From Hibiscus mutabilis (lineage: Eukaryota > Streptophyta > Magnoliopsida > Malvales > Malvaceae): DNA of 64,000 bases. The stretch spans positions 25,819,188 to 25,883,187 of the forward strand of contig CM033747.1 in NCBI GenBank assembly GCA_019671005.1. Reading direction: 5' to 3'. The notes under the pieces were generated by a model that worked only from the letters and a program-made list of their open reading frames with translations, was not told the origin of the DNA and did not search any database. Shown here piece after piece: positions 12,741 through 23,699 of the stretch. The translations under genes and the position numbers were made by a program. Position 1 is the first letter of the stretch. Every line of letters starts with the position of its first letter.

Positions 12741-13239
12741 GGAATATGTATGCTGTCAAGAGACATAGTAAATGCTTGATAGGATGGTAGTAATTTTCCA
12801 TAGGCAACATATCTCTCAATAGAATACTTGGTGCACTTTCGAACACCCTTTGTTTGGGCAATGGGCAGCTCTAAATTATCAGTAAGAGGAACAAGAGTCT
12901 CATTGTGTGAAGATTCTATACCTGTGTCAATTTCTGAGGCTGAAGAATCCGGTTCAAGTTCTTGACAATGTGTGATGTCCTCTATATTCTTTGTAGGTCC
13001 ACTTCTCCTAGTATAGACGAGAAGTTCTTGATTTGTTTCAAGTTAATTTTTGGATGGTATTTTGTTTGAAGAGTCTTGAGCAGGCAAGTTTACTAGTTCA
13101 GAAGAAAATTGGTCTCTTTTATTGGTTCCTAGTTTAATGGAAGAAGGAATATGTTGCAGGCATTCTCAAAGCTGAAATTCCTTTGAATCCTCCTCTGAAT
13201 ACCAGCTTTGAAAAAAAGGGTTGATTTTCTAAGAATATG

Positions 13240-13900
13240 ACATCCATGAAAGTATACATTTTGTGAGTGAGAGAAGAGTAACATTTGTAGCCTTTTTTAA
13301 AAGATGAGTAGTCGAGAAATACACATTTGATAAACTTAAGATCAAGTTTGGTTCTAAACTGGTGGCGGATGTGAACAAAAGTTGAACAACCAAAGAAATA
13401 TACTTGAAGTGAGGAAATTGTTTTAGGAGAATATCCTGGGGTTTTTAAAATTTTAACACTCGGCTAGGCATCCTATTGATAAGGTAAGTAGTAGTCAAAA
13501 TAGTTTCTCCCCAGAAATATTTTGGAACAGTAGTGGAAAACATAAAAGATCTTGCAACCTCTAGTAAGTATCGGTTTTTTCTTTTGGCTATCCCATTCTG
13601 TTGAGGTGTGTCAACACATGAACTAACATGAACTATCTCCTTTTCTTTAAAGTAGGAACCCAAAGCTTTTGTAAAATATTCACTTCCATTGTCTGTTTTA
13701 AGGACTTTAATTCGGCTGTGGAATTGAGTTTCAACCATTGTATAAAAGGATTGGAATATACTACCAGTTTCGGATTTTTCTTTCATAAGGAATGTCCATG
13801 TTGTCCGAGAATAATCATCTATAAATGATATAAATCAACAAGCACCATTAACATTTTTTACTCTTGAAGGGCCCCAAATGTCACTATAAATAATGGAGAA
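13240..13900 (-). pseudogene. copia integrase core, broken
   Basis: Frame 13786-13445 contains the rve-domain signatures KVLKTDNGSEY, HVSSCVDTPQQNGIAKRKNR and FWGETILTTTYLINRMPSR. The first catalytic Asp lies upstream in another frame. Confidence 0.85.
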
Positions 13901-13925
13901 AGGTTTTGATGGTGTATAAGTAATG

Positions 13926-14480
13926 CTAGGATAAACTTTTCGTGTGTTTCGTAAATTGACAGATTTCACAAGAGAAAGATGCTGGAGGTTTATTGATGAA
14001 TAATGCAGAAAATAATTTTACAAGGTATGAAAAATTAGGATGACCAAAGCTAAAATACCATAACATTATTGGATTTGAAAGGAACGTAAAGGTAATTGGA
14101 GAAACAGATTCAGATACGCAGCTTATGAGAACTGGTCTTTTGGGAGAAGTCTTCCCTTGGAGTAAATAGAGACCACCATGCATCTCAGCATTGCCAACCA
14201 CCTTCCTCAAATCCAGTGCCTGAAATTCACAAAAAGCATTATTAAACTTGGTGCAACAGTTCAAATCACTAGAAAGCTTGTTGATAGAAACTAGGTTGCA
14301 TGCCAATTTAGGGACATAAAACACATAGGATAGAATAAGATCCTTTCCTTCCACTTTTGAGAGGGAGTCATCTGCTGTTCGGACATTAGAAAGATTATTA
14401 TGCGAACTAAAACTTTAAAACAAGTTAATATCACATGTTATGTGATCCGAAGTCCCAAAGTCTATTATTCAAGTGTTGGA
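13926..14480 (-). pseudogene. copia protease/GAG-pre-integrase region, broken
   Basis: The minus-strand frame 14354-13926 shows LSYVFYVPKLACNLVSINKL, typical of the protease-to-integrase linker, and HPNFSYLVKLF followed by CEICQFTKH, the pre-integrase zinc-binding end. The catalytic start of the protease is not intact. Confidence 0.75.
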
Positions 14481-14689
14481 ATTTCTGTTGTCAGCACTAT
14501 TGGCAAAGAAAGGTTGATCATTAGGCGTAGACATTTTCCCAAATATTTTTTGGAGTGTCTCGATCTGCACCTTAGTGAAAGGTTGATTGTCACCACTGAT
14601 AGTAGACACGTCAGCCATATTTGACTGACTTTCCCTAAGTTGGCGTGGCCTGTTTTGTTTCTAATCAGCTGATTTATCATGTAATTTCC

Positions 14690-15503
14690 AGCATTTCTCT
14701 TATGTATGGCCTGGTTTTCTACAGTGTTCGCACCATGGTCTTTTTTTCTTCTGTTTGGCACCTTGGTATGAAGTGTGGGTGTACAAAGTCGATTCATCAA
14801 CCACTGTTGAATCGACTGATTCTGTCAACATCAGCCTCCTTCTGCTTTCTTCTTCTAGACGGATTTCAGAAAAGACTTCCCTAATCGAAGTCAGGGGCCT
14901 TTTGCTCAAGATTCTACCCTGTATCTCATCAAGCTCTTTGTTGAGACCAAAAAAGAACTAAAATATCCTTTTTTGAGCAACAGTTTTTTTGTATAGGGCT
15001 GCATCATCATTACATTACCAATTTTTATTATCAAATAAATCAATTTATTGTCAATACCTTGTCATAGTATTGTAATACTAAGTGGCAGTCATCTCCTCTT
15101 GTCGTAGATCATGAAGTTTGCTTTCTATATCAAAGAGTTGTGATATGTTATCTGAGTTGGAGTATATTTTCTTCACTGCCTCCCATATTTCTTTGGCTGT
15201 CTGGTAAAGAATGAAATTCTCTCCAATATATGTTGCCATGGAGTTGATCAGCCATGACATCACCATATTGTTTTCTGTCCTTCATATACGATAATTCTGA
15301 TCAGTAAGTTCTGGAATAGTCATCTTCTCAGTGAGATAATCATCTTTATCTCTGCCTGAGATGTAGAGGAGATCCGATTGTGACCATTAAAGATAGTTCA
15401 GGCCATTTAATTTGTTGCCTGTGATAGAGATGGGTGAGGTATTAACTATGCTGGGATAATTCACAGGTGCTGGACTGATTTGTGACGGGGAGGATTTAGA
15501 CAT
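14690..15503 (-). pseudogene. copia gag, broken
   Basis: A likely start ATG at 15503 opens MSKSSPSQISPAPVNY. The UBN2-type gag segment at 15266-15078 includes SWLINSMATYIGENF and AKEIWEAVKKIYS. A zinc-knuckle fragment WCEHCRKPGHT lies near 14700-14735. Stops and shifts separate the parts. Confidence 0.8.
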
Positions 15504-15524
15504 TGTGAAAAAAAGACATAAGAG

Positions 15525-15536
15525 GACTTGATACCA
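15525..15536 (-). other. copia primer-binding site (initiator tRNA-Met type)
   Basis: Minus-strand TGGTATCAAGTC abuts the 5' LTR. TGGTATCA is the standard plant copia primer site, complementary to the initiator methionine tRNA. Confidence 0.85.
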
Positions 15537-15780
15537 TGTAGAAATTTTGATTTCTTATATTCAGTTTTTGTGAGAAAATTTATAAAGTATTTATATACAA
15601 ATGTCTACCAACCTAGATAAGCGAATTGCTCCGTAATTAAAGGGAATATTTATAAATTAGGAAAATAATAAATCTAATTAATCCTTGATTGCCTAATAAC
15701 AACAATTTCTAATCCCCTAAAATCAGAAAATAGACAATCATATCCTATTTTTATTTAAACTACACAACAAAATTTTGACT
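15537..15780 (-). repeat. copia 5' LTR
   Basis: The minus-strand LTR ends TTTCTACA immediately before the TGGTATCA primer-binding site. Its other end (AGTC) has lost the TG terminus that the partner copy keeps (TGTC). LTR divergence is visible by eye, indicating an old insertion. Confidence 0.88.
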
Positions 15781-16016
15781 AATTTTATATAGTACATAAA
15801 TATTAGACATAATTGAGGGACTTGACTTAAACTTAAAAATTGATTCACTAATTACTAAAAATTTTGAGACATTCTAGTTATTTGAATTTTTATTTTACAA
15901 TTCAAATTTTATTTGGAATTTTTCGAGTTGAGTCGAGTAAAAACGAGTCGAGTCAAAAAATTCGGTTTTTTTAGTCGAGTTTTGTTTACCCCTAGGATAA
16001 ACAACACCATGGGTCA

Positions 16017-16450
16017 TTAAATTATGGCATAAAGTCAAAAGTAGCCTTCAACATTTGACATTTTGGTCACTTTAGCCCCTATTCTTTTCGTTTGTCCATA
16101 TCAACCCTTAACGTTTTATTTTTGTTCAAAATTCACCCTGAATGATGGAAACCGTCAGTCAACTAACGGTCAACGCCCTTTGTTGACGTGACATCTTCGT
16201 ACATATAAAAAATATTTTTTTTAAAATTGCTGCCATGTCAGCATCTCCATACATGTGACATCGCCATGTTAGTAAGTCATGCCATACAAACATGTCATGT
16301 CAGCAAAAGGCGTTGACTGACGGTTTTCAACCATCGAGGGTGAATTTTGAACAAAAATAAAACGTTAAGGGTTGGTCTAGACAAAAAAATGCTAAACTGA
16401 CGAAAAGGTCAAATATTGAGGGCTATTTTTCACTTTATGCCTTAAATTAT
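16017..16450. mobile_element. Mutator-like fold-back miniature element with perfect 9-bp target duplication
   Basis: The element at 16026-16441 begins GGCATAAAGTCAAAAGTAGCC and ends in the reverse complement (..CACTTTATGCC). The inverted arms run about 160-200 bp each and include AACCCTTAACGTTTTATTTT and CAAAATTCACCCT on both sides. It is bordered by identical TTAAATTAT (16017-16025 and 16442-16450). A 9-bp duplication with long inverted arms points to the Mutator superfamily. Non-coding. Confidence 0.88.
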
Positions 16451-16454
16451 TGCT

Positions 16455-17695
16455 GCTTTTCTATTTTGGTTATCAAACTATTTTTTGACAAGCGTCACTA
16501 AGGTTATCTTTCTTTTTTATTTTGATCACATTCTCATTAATTTTGACTGTTGACTTGGTAAATAATAGTTTGGTCATCAAATTTTACATTTTATCAATTC
16601 AATAATAAAATTAACCTTCAGTATTTAAAATTCTTATCAAATTGATCCTCGTTTTATTTAGAAATAATTTAATAAAAAATATATTTATTTAAATTATTGT
16701 TTTCTTCATTAAAATAATTTCAATATTTATTTAAATTATTTTCTTTACTCCTTGTTTTGCATCAATATTTATTTAAATTATTCTCTTCACTCCTTATAGT
16801 TGATACCACATTTTTATATTTAATCTAGCAAACAATAATATCAAAATAAAAATTATATTTAAAATATATTTAATTAAATTATTATTTTCTTCATTAAATA
16901 TAATTTTAATATTTATTTAAATTATTCTCTTCACTCTTTGTGTTATATCAATATTTATTTAAATTGTTCTCTGCACTCATTGTAGTTGATACAACATTTT
17001 TATATTTAACCTAGAAAATAATAATAATAATAAAATAAAAAATTAATTTAATGAAGATTTTTTTTTAAATAAATATAATTTCCTGATTAAATTTAAGATT
17101 AAATATAATTTTTATTTTAATAATATTATTTTCTTTGTTTAATAAAAAAATTGCATCAACTATACTTTAATTTAAATATGATTTTGTCAATCATATAATA
17201 AAGATAAGACTTGATTTGGGGGTTGAGTGTCTATTACATATCCAAATGGCCTTAGGTTTTGAATCTCCCCCAACCCATTCTTTGTTTCTTTTTAACTTAC
17301 TCTAAATAAATGTTGTGTCAAGTTATTTAGCGTTATCGTCTGTTGACCAACAATTTTTATTTAGAGAAAAAATATTTTGATCCAAAATAAAACGTTAAAG
17401 GTTAAATTGCTTTAAACAAAAATAAGGGTTAAAATGACTATTCAGTTAAACGTTAGGGGCATTTTTTAACATTATGCCTAAATGAATTGCATTATTAAGT
17501 TATTTCTAACTAAAGAACCAAATTATAGGATTTTTAAATATTGAGGGTTTAATTTGTTATTAATTTTTCGAATTAGGACCAAATTGATAAAATATATAAG
17601 CTTTGAGAACTAAAGCTGTTATTTTACCATGATACAACGAAAAGTGACCAAAATAAAAAAAAGTAATGTTAATGACGCTTTTACCTAATTTTTTA
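16455..17695. repeat. Possible larger inverted-repeat element with an internal tandem duplication
   Basis: The segment near 16460-16640 (AAGCGTCACTAAGGTTATC.., CATTTTATCAATTC..) resembles the reverse complement of about 17490-17690. Between the arms a segment of about 180-185 bp is present twice (from about 16694 and 16879), each copy with TTAAATTATTCTCTTCACTC-like and GTTGATAC..ACATTTTTATATTTAA blocks. At 17380-17470 part of the neighbouring 16026 element's arm (AAAATAAAACGTTAA, ending ATTATGCC) recurs. Very AT-rich and non-coding. Confidence 0.5.
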
Positions 17696-18650
17696 AAAAA
17701 ATAAATTCATCTTTAAAAATAACAATATAAATATATTTTTTATAATTTAGGTGATATTTAATTTATTAAATAACATTATAAATTTTAAATATGTAAAAAA
17801 GAACATAAAAAATAAATATCTTATATGATTAAAGACAGTCATTTAATCCAAAATCAAATTGTAACATAATATTATAAATAATTATAATTAAATTTAAAAA
17901 AAAAATCAAACAATTCAACTCCACTAAAAACTATTCAAATAAAATTTAAAATATAAAATATATCTTATCATCTCGATTAATTCAATTTGATAAAATACTC
18001 ACCCCTAAATTAGAGCCAATCCCTTAGTCTCCGCTACATGAGGATTTTGTTTTTTCATTGTCTCGTATCATTAATACTAGGATATAACAATATAATCAGA
18101 GACGAAGCCGCATAGAAGGTGAAAGGACAATTGTCGTTCAACTTTGAATGATTTTATTGTTTTTAGGCCATTGATAGTTTTAAAATTATTACAATTAATT
18201 TCTTGTCCATCCCAAGGTTTATTGGTTTGTTATTTTTTAAGATTATGTCAGATAAAATTATTGAAATTAACCCTTGCCCCCACATTTTTTTTATTTAATT
18301 ACTTTTTAAGTCCTTTCAATTTTAAAATTAGTGAAATTAAATATTAACTTCCTTAATTTTTAAGATTTAATTACTTTTTAGAATCCTATTTATTTCAAAG
18401 TTAATCAACTTGTCCCCTCATAGTTTAATCCTGACTCAGTCCCTGAATATAATATCGAAAAATATATTACACCATAGCTCAGTTGAATCATTCCAGAGAA
18501 CGAAGGATTATGTAGAATTTAGATGAAAAACCTGAATTCTGCTCATTCATTCAATTCCAACTAAAAATAAAGAAGTAAAACAATGAATAATCCTGGCTGA
18601 GAAAACAGACTCGGTACTGTATTCTCATGCAGCATCTAATAAAGAATTAA
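17696..18650. other. AT-rich intergenic sequence
   Basis: No gene or transposon with definable ends was recognised. The 200-300 bp next to 18781 should include the 3' untranslated region of the TM9 gene. Confidence 0.5.
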
Positions 18651-18780
18651 GCAAAACTGGGCCGAGTTATTGGTTATTCTATTTGCTAAACTTTCCTAAC
18701 AAACAAAAGCTCGAAGTCGAGAGACGATGTTAAGGGTGGGTTCTTCAATGTGCCGATTTTCCTGGTCGGAGAAGCTGTCA

Positions 18781-20849
18781 TCAATCCAGCTTTACCGAGG
18801 AGAACAGATAATGCACGAACCAAAAAGAAGAAAGGAATCCTACGGTGCCTGTTGCGAGCATGACGGCAAGAACCATCAAGAGAGAATACCCCAAGTACAG
18901 AGTAGCAGAGACAGGTCCACTCAAACTCTTGAGATCGAATATAAGATAGTTTATGGAGTACAAGAAGATGTATATGGCAACTGAGCCAGAAGCAAAGAAG
19001 GATTTCCACCACCATTTCCAGTCCTCCACGCAGAGATGCATGTAAGTTAACACCAAAGATACTTCCGTGCAAACCACAACGAGTAGAATTAGAACAATGA
19101 ATAGAAACCCGAAGACATAGTAGACTCGTCCCATCCATATGCTAGACATGATGAAGAAAAGCTCAAAGAAAAGGGTACCAAAGGGCAGGGTCCCAGCACC
19201 AAGAACTATCAGCCAGGATGGGTACTTTTGAGCTGGGATTTCCCTAGGGATCTGGTTGGTACGTACGGGGTATTCGATATGTTGTGCCTTAGCTCCGAAG
19301 TATCCACCGACTAAGGTCAGTGGAACCGAGATACAGAACCAGAGCAGAAGCAGAATAACAAAGACAGAAAATGGAATGGCTCCTGTGCTGTGGCTTCCCC
19401 ACAGCAGGAAATTCAAAATGGTTAGAATTGAAAAGGCAATACCAGGGAAGAAACAAGCAGCTTTCCAAGCGACAGAAATCCATCCCTTGGAGTCACCACA
19501 GCCGATCGTTCTCCAAAGACGAACTGCAACATAGCCAGCTGCAATACCGAGTATTAGGTAGAAAAATAGCATACCTGTAATAAGAGTTCCACGGGACGCT
19601 GGGGACATAAATCCGAGAGCAGCAAACAATATTGTCACAATTGCTATACCGAGGATCTGAATTCCATCCCCTACCAGAGTACACAAAAGAGCAGGATTGG
19701 ATGGAGCACGGCTCAAAAAACCCCCAACAACTAGCTTCCACCCTGATAACTCCTCATTCATCTGAACTTGGGACTCCCAAAAGAGCAGGATTGGATGGAG
19801 CACGGAAAACATCCCCAACAACTAGCTTCCACCCTGATAACTCCTCATTCATCTGAACTTGGGACTCCCTGTCTAGCTCCTCGTAGCGGGTCAGATCGCG
19901 CCTGACGGTCCTTAAGAAGATCACAAGGACAATGCCCGCAAGGAAAGTAATCACCGTAAGAGAATTCAAGATTGAGAACCAATGGACTTTGGATCCCTCC
20001 ATCTTCAAATATGCATCCCATCGAGATGGCCACTTGATATCACTCTCCTCAAAAGCAACTTCATAGGTGAAGACAATCGGCTCCCCTTCCTTGAGGGGCA
20101 TCGACACGGCAGTCGCGTCGCATTTTTATCGGAGACGGGTATTTTTCATACATTTTCACTTTCTTAACCAAATTAGCATCATGCACGACACTGCAAGGAA
20201 CCACTTCAAACCCAACAGCCATATATCCAGGCACATCCGATCCCCCCTTGGGGTCAGTCGGCATAACCTCAACAGCATCCCCCGTCCCCATCACACGTGC
20301 CACATTCGTTTCCTCGTACTTATGAATAAGCACATTAAACTTCAAATGATTAAACAAATAATACACATTCTGAACCTTAACCCCAACGGGATACCCTGTC
20401 CACCTCAAAGTAAAACCCTCTTTCTTAGTATACCTTATTGCAGGCAAATTATCCAGAATCAAGTTAACTTGATACATCTCGTCGATCCTCTTCGCCAACA
20501 ACTTGAAATCACCGGGCGATAACTTGTTCGATTGACATAAGAAGATGTCAGTCTCATTGTTGTACATTTTAAACTTATATGGGGAATTCTCAATCTGATC
20601 TCCCATGAGAAGCTCACCAAGATTCTCTGCACTATCCCTAACACCGTCTTGGGGTCTACAAAAGGGTAAACTGTAATAGCTAAAGGGCATTTCAGTGTCA
20701 ATGGAAGTTAGGGAATTCACTTTGACAGATAAAGGATCCCCAACCACATATTTGTGAGGGTAACTGCCAGGCAGATAAAACCCACATCCAGATTGAAATA
20801 TCAAGCACATTGCCAATACCCAGATCTCAAAATTACTCATTTTGTCCAA
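18781..20849 (-). CDS. TM9 superfamily (nonaspanin) protein, TMN11/12-like, with two frame-breaking lesions
   Basis: Nine-transmembrane endomembrane protein of the Golgi/early secretory pathway. A single uninterrupted coding block reads on the minus strand from ATG at 20849 to TGA at 18781. A signal peptide (about residues 1-23) precedes GFYLPGSYPHKYVVGDPLSV, then the lumenal domain with CRPQDGVRDSAENLGELLMG and NLILDNLPAIRYTKKEGF. The nine membrane segments follow, with GFMSPASRGTLITGMLFFY, WRTIGCGD and PVRTNQIPREIPAQKYPSW. The C-terminus is FSSVKLD, the KXD-type COPI/Golgi retention signal of plant TM9 proteins. Two lesions: one extra A in the run at 20123-20127 (minus-strand AAAAA), and a 91-bp tandem duplication around 19869-19685 whose first copy runs into a stop. 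Removing both leaves 658-659 codons, the usual family length. As printed it cannot encode a full protein; conservation everywhere else suggests a very recent pseudogene or sequence error. Confidence 0.92.
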
Positions 20850-21150
20850 ATTTTGTCAGATCTGGGAAAACCCAGAGCAAGAATGAGTTGAAAATGTAAA
20901 CAAATATAGCAGTTGCATGTAATGTTGAAGAAACAACGTAAAAGACGATAATGGATTCGAGCCCGACTAACCTTTTTTCGAATTGCCTGAGAGAAAGAAG
21001 AGAAAAGTGGTTATTGTGATGAAATTGAAGTGCAAAAGCAGAGATCTTCAAATTGATTGTTTTCTTTTTTTTCATTAGGAAACTGAAATTTTGAGAGAAT
21101 AAAAGCAACAATCGCAAACGCGATAATGGTTTTGATATTTATACGATTCG
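20850..21150 (-). promoter_or_regulatory. 5' leader and promoter-proximal region of the TM9 gene
   Basis: Upstream of the ATG. The minus strand has a pyrimidine/purine-rich leader and a TATAAATATC stretch near 21135-21145 that could serve as a TATA element. No intron was assigned. Confidence 0.35.
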
Positions 21151-21212
21151 CTTTCTGCGTTTTCCGCCAAAAACTGGGTCACCATCCAAGAATTTTCATC
21201 TCAAATTTTGTT

Positions 21213-21522
21213 GTTATAATTATTTGTAAGCATCCGATGTAGTCGAAGAAAAAAGTTTTAAGTTAATCGAGTTGAAAAGTTATGTTTTATAATTTAAACT
21301 TTATTTAAAAAATTTTTTTAGTTATGTTGGTCGAGTTTATGTTCAAATTTAATTGTAAACATTAAGGTACTAATTAGTTTTAATTTAAATGATTTTCTAC
21401 AACTATATGCAATACACATTTATACCCGACAAGACTCATTAAGATTTCAAGTCGAATTTAGTGTTGATTGAGTTTTGACCGAGTCGAACTCGAGTTGCTT
21501 AACTCAATTAGCACACCTAATT

Positions 21523-21576
<54 letters not shown>

Positions 21577-21782
21577 CAAAATTGAGAAATTTGACTCGAA
21601 CTTAAAAATTGATCCACTAATTACTAAACAATTTGAGCTATTCGAATTTTCATTTTATAACTCAAACTTTATTTGAAATTTTTTCAAGTCGAGTCGCGCT
21701 TATGAAATTACGAATTGAGTCAAAATGAGTTGAGTATTTTCGCATCGAGTTGAGTCGAGTTTTGCGTGCCCCTAGTTATAAT
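21213..21782. mobile_element. hAT-type miniature element, copy 2, with perfect 8-bp target duplication
   Basis: The element at 21221-21774 lies between identical octamers GTTATAAT (21213-21220 and 21775-21782). It is homologous to the split copy at 10704/15994. The right end reads GAGTCGAGTTTTGCGTGCCCCTA. The left end TATTTGTAAGC is a worn form of TAGGTGTGAGC. Many GAGTCGAGT-type subterminal repeats are present. No coding capacity. Confidence 0.8.
21525..21575. repeat. (AT)n microsatellite, about 25 units
   Basis: Uninterrupted ATATAT of about 50 bp inside the hAT-type copy 2. It is absent from copy 1, so it expanded after the two copies separated. Confidence 0.95.
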
Positions 21783-22939
21783 CATCAACAGACATAAACA
21801 CATGATTTTACGTCAAGATTACAAAATTTTAAGCACTTTTATTATAAATTTAAGGTTCAAAATTATAAAAATTTAGATGTACATAATTAAATATTAATAT
21901 AGAATATAAAAATTATTTGAATTATATAATAATTTAAATTTTTTAGGAGTGCATGTATCACAGTACTCTTCGATCATTTCTGATTATTAATATCTGATTT
22001 TTTTGATGCATTCATAAAAATTTAATACTGTAGATGCCAATTACAATAGACCAATCCAATTTTACTTCATTCATAATTTAATGATTTGAACATCTAATTT
22101 TACTTGAGAAATTTATAATTCCATTTTACTAAACCAACTTATAATTAATAATATACTAATCTAAATTTAATAAAATGTTCTTAACTTCTTTTTTCTTATT
22201 GCTTTTTTCAATAGATTATATATCAAACATTATTTTTGTAACTATTATTAGTTTGTATTCTTTTGGGAAAAAAATTACTCCAAAATAATGGGTTAGATGT
22301 TTAACTAACCCATACAGATAGATTTACTATAATTTTTAACTATTGATATTCGATTTATTGACAGACTAATTCAAATCAAGTTTTACAAAAATATAATATA
22401 AGAGTGACCGTCCCAACCCAATTTTTTCATTCTCAACGCCATGATGTGAATCCTTGACCTTGCTTAAGGAATCTAATGTCTTTCTGTTAGACCAACTGAT
22501 TGTTAGTTACTATATTTTTAATAATTAGTTTTAAATTAAAATTGGAAAGTAGTAAAAGTAAAAAAAAAAAAGCTGAATAAAGCGTAAATCAATTTTTATA
22601 TATATAAAAATGCAATTCATTTCCATTTTCTGCCAGAGCTAACTAACTTTCGAAAATTTAGGCCTAATTTGGGACTTAAGGCTGAATCAATTCATTTTGT
22701 TAAATTTTTGTGTCAGTAGATCTGTTTTTGAGGATCCGCCTACTGGTTTTCTTGAGTTGCTCCAAAGGAACACCTTTGGTCCCACCTATGTTAGGCGGTT
22801 AATGTAATGACCTCTGCCTCCCTTTCAATTCTAAAAAATAAAATGACAAAAAAATAAGTATTTTGTATAAAAGTTGAATAAGCTCGTTGAGACATTCTTT
22901 CTGATTCAATTTGCCTCATTCACAATATTATAGTATAAA
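21783..22939. other. AT-rich intergenic sequence
   Basis: No gene, RNA gene or element with clear ends was recognised. Possible old repeat debris at 22400-22500 and 22680-22800 (GC-richer patches), but nothing could be assigned. Confidence 0.5.
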
Positions 22940-23466
22940 GGGTTAATTATCCTACTCATACATGAATTATACCTAATTTTCAGTTTTATATATTTAATTT
23001 TTCTCAGTTTTATACATGGACTTTTCTACCGTCAATGAATTTACACATTTTCGTCATGAAAGCTAGTGTGGACCCCTTGGACCACTCATATTTTGACATA
23101 TGATATTTATTTTAAAAAAATAAAATATCCATTTTCTTAAGGAATAATTGCAAAATTAGTCCTTGTTTTTTTTTAAATAAACATTTGGTTAAAAAATTAA
23201 ATCCGAAGGATTAAATTAAAAGATCAATAAAACATTGATAACTAATCTTGTTATTAACACTTAAGTAAATGAAGAATTTTTTAAAAAATAAAATAAATTT
23301 CATGTGTCAAAATATGAGTGATCCAGGGGATTCACGTCAGCTTCAGTAACGAAAATGTGTAAATTTGTTCGGCAGGAAAATTCATATATGAAACTGAGAG
23401 AAAAAACTAAATGTATAAAACCAAGAATTCGGTATAATTTATGTAATGAATGGGGTAATTAACCCT
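22940..23466. mobile_element. Fold-back miniature element of about 0.53 kb
   Basis: The left end GGGTTAATTATCCTACTCAT and the reverse complement of the right end (GGGTTAATTACCCCATTCAT) match. Pairing continues for about 190 bp per arm, including TTTTATACAT, AATTTACACATTTTCGT and CACTCATATTTTGACA. The flanks AGTATAAAG and AGTTCAAAT are only loosely similar, so the target duplication is eroded. Long arms with no internal gene suggest a Mutator-like fold-back, but the superfamily is not certain. Confidence 0.72.
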
Positions 23467-23699
23467 AGTTCAAATCTTAATGACTTAACGTCTCATCTTA
23501 TTAGACCATTTACTTATAGGTTGCAATAAGATAATTTTAATTAGTGGTTATAGACATGTCAATTTGATTCGTCTGTATACAAATATTATGTTTTTTCATC
23601 AATCATAAATAAAAAATAGGGTTTTGCTATAAGCAGCCCTATGACTATGTTTAAAAACCACAAGATTTCTATAATTAATGGTTATTTCCTTTTTTTTCC

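Larger units (their letters stand above)
10959..15780 (-). mobile_element. Ty1/copia LTR retrotransposon, degraded
   Basis: About 4.8 kb, sense on the minus strand. Two similar LTRs of about 241-244 bp lie at 15537-15780 (5') and 10959-11199 (3'). A primer-binding site TGGTATCAAG directly follows the 5' LTR. The coding order gag, GAG-pre-integrase, integrase, reverse transcriptase, RNase H is that of copia. All coding parts are broken by stops and shifts, so it is not autonomous. No convincing 5-bp target duplication was seen. Confidence 0.92.
10704..15994. mobile_element. hAT-type miniature element, copy 1, split by a copia insertion
   Basis: The two halves 10704-10958 and 15781-15994 together align with the uninterrupted copy at 21221-21774. 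Shared blocks include CTCAAACTTTATTTAAA, GTCGAGTTTATGT, CAATACACATTT and ACTTAAAAATTGAT, ending in a GAGTCGAGTTTTG-type terminus. The ends are TAGGTGTGAGC and, on the other strand, TAGGGGTAAAC. Flanking octamers AACTAAAC and GGATAAAC agree at five of eight bases, an eroded target duplication. Non-coding; TAGGGGTG-type termini with 8-bp duplications are typical of plant hAT miniature elements. Confidence 0.7.

Noticed and set aside
18686..19138. 150-residue open frame over the end of the TM9 gene, minus strand
   Set aside because: It overlaps the TM9 coding frame in another phase, and its text has no domain; it is a shadow.
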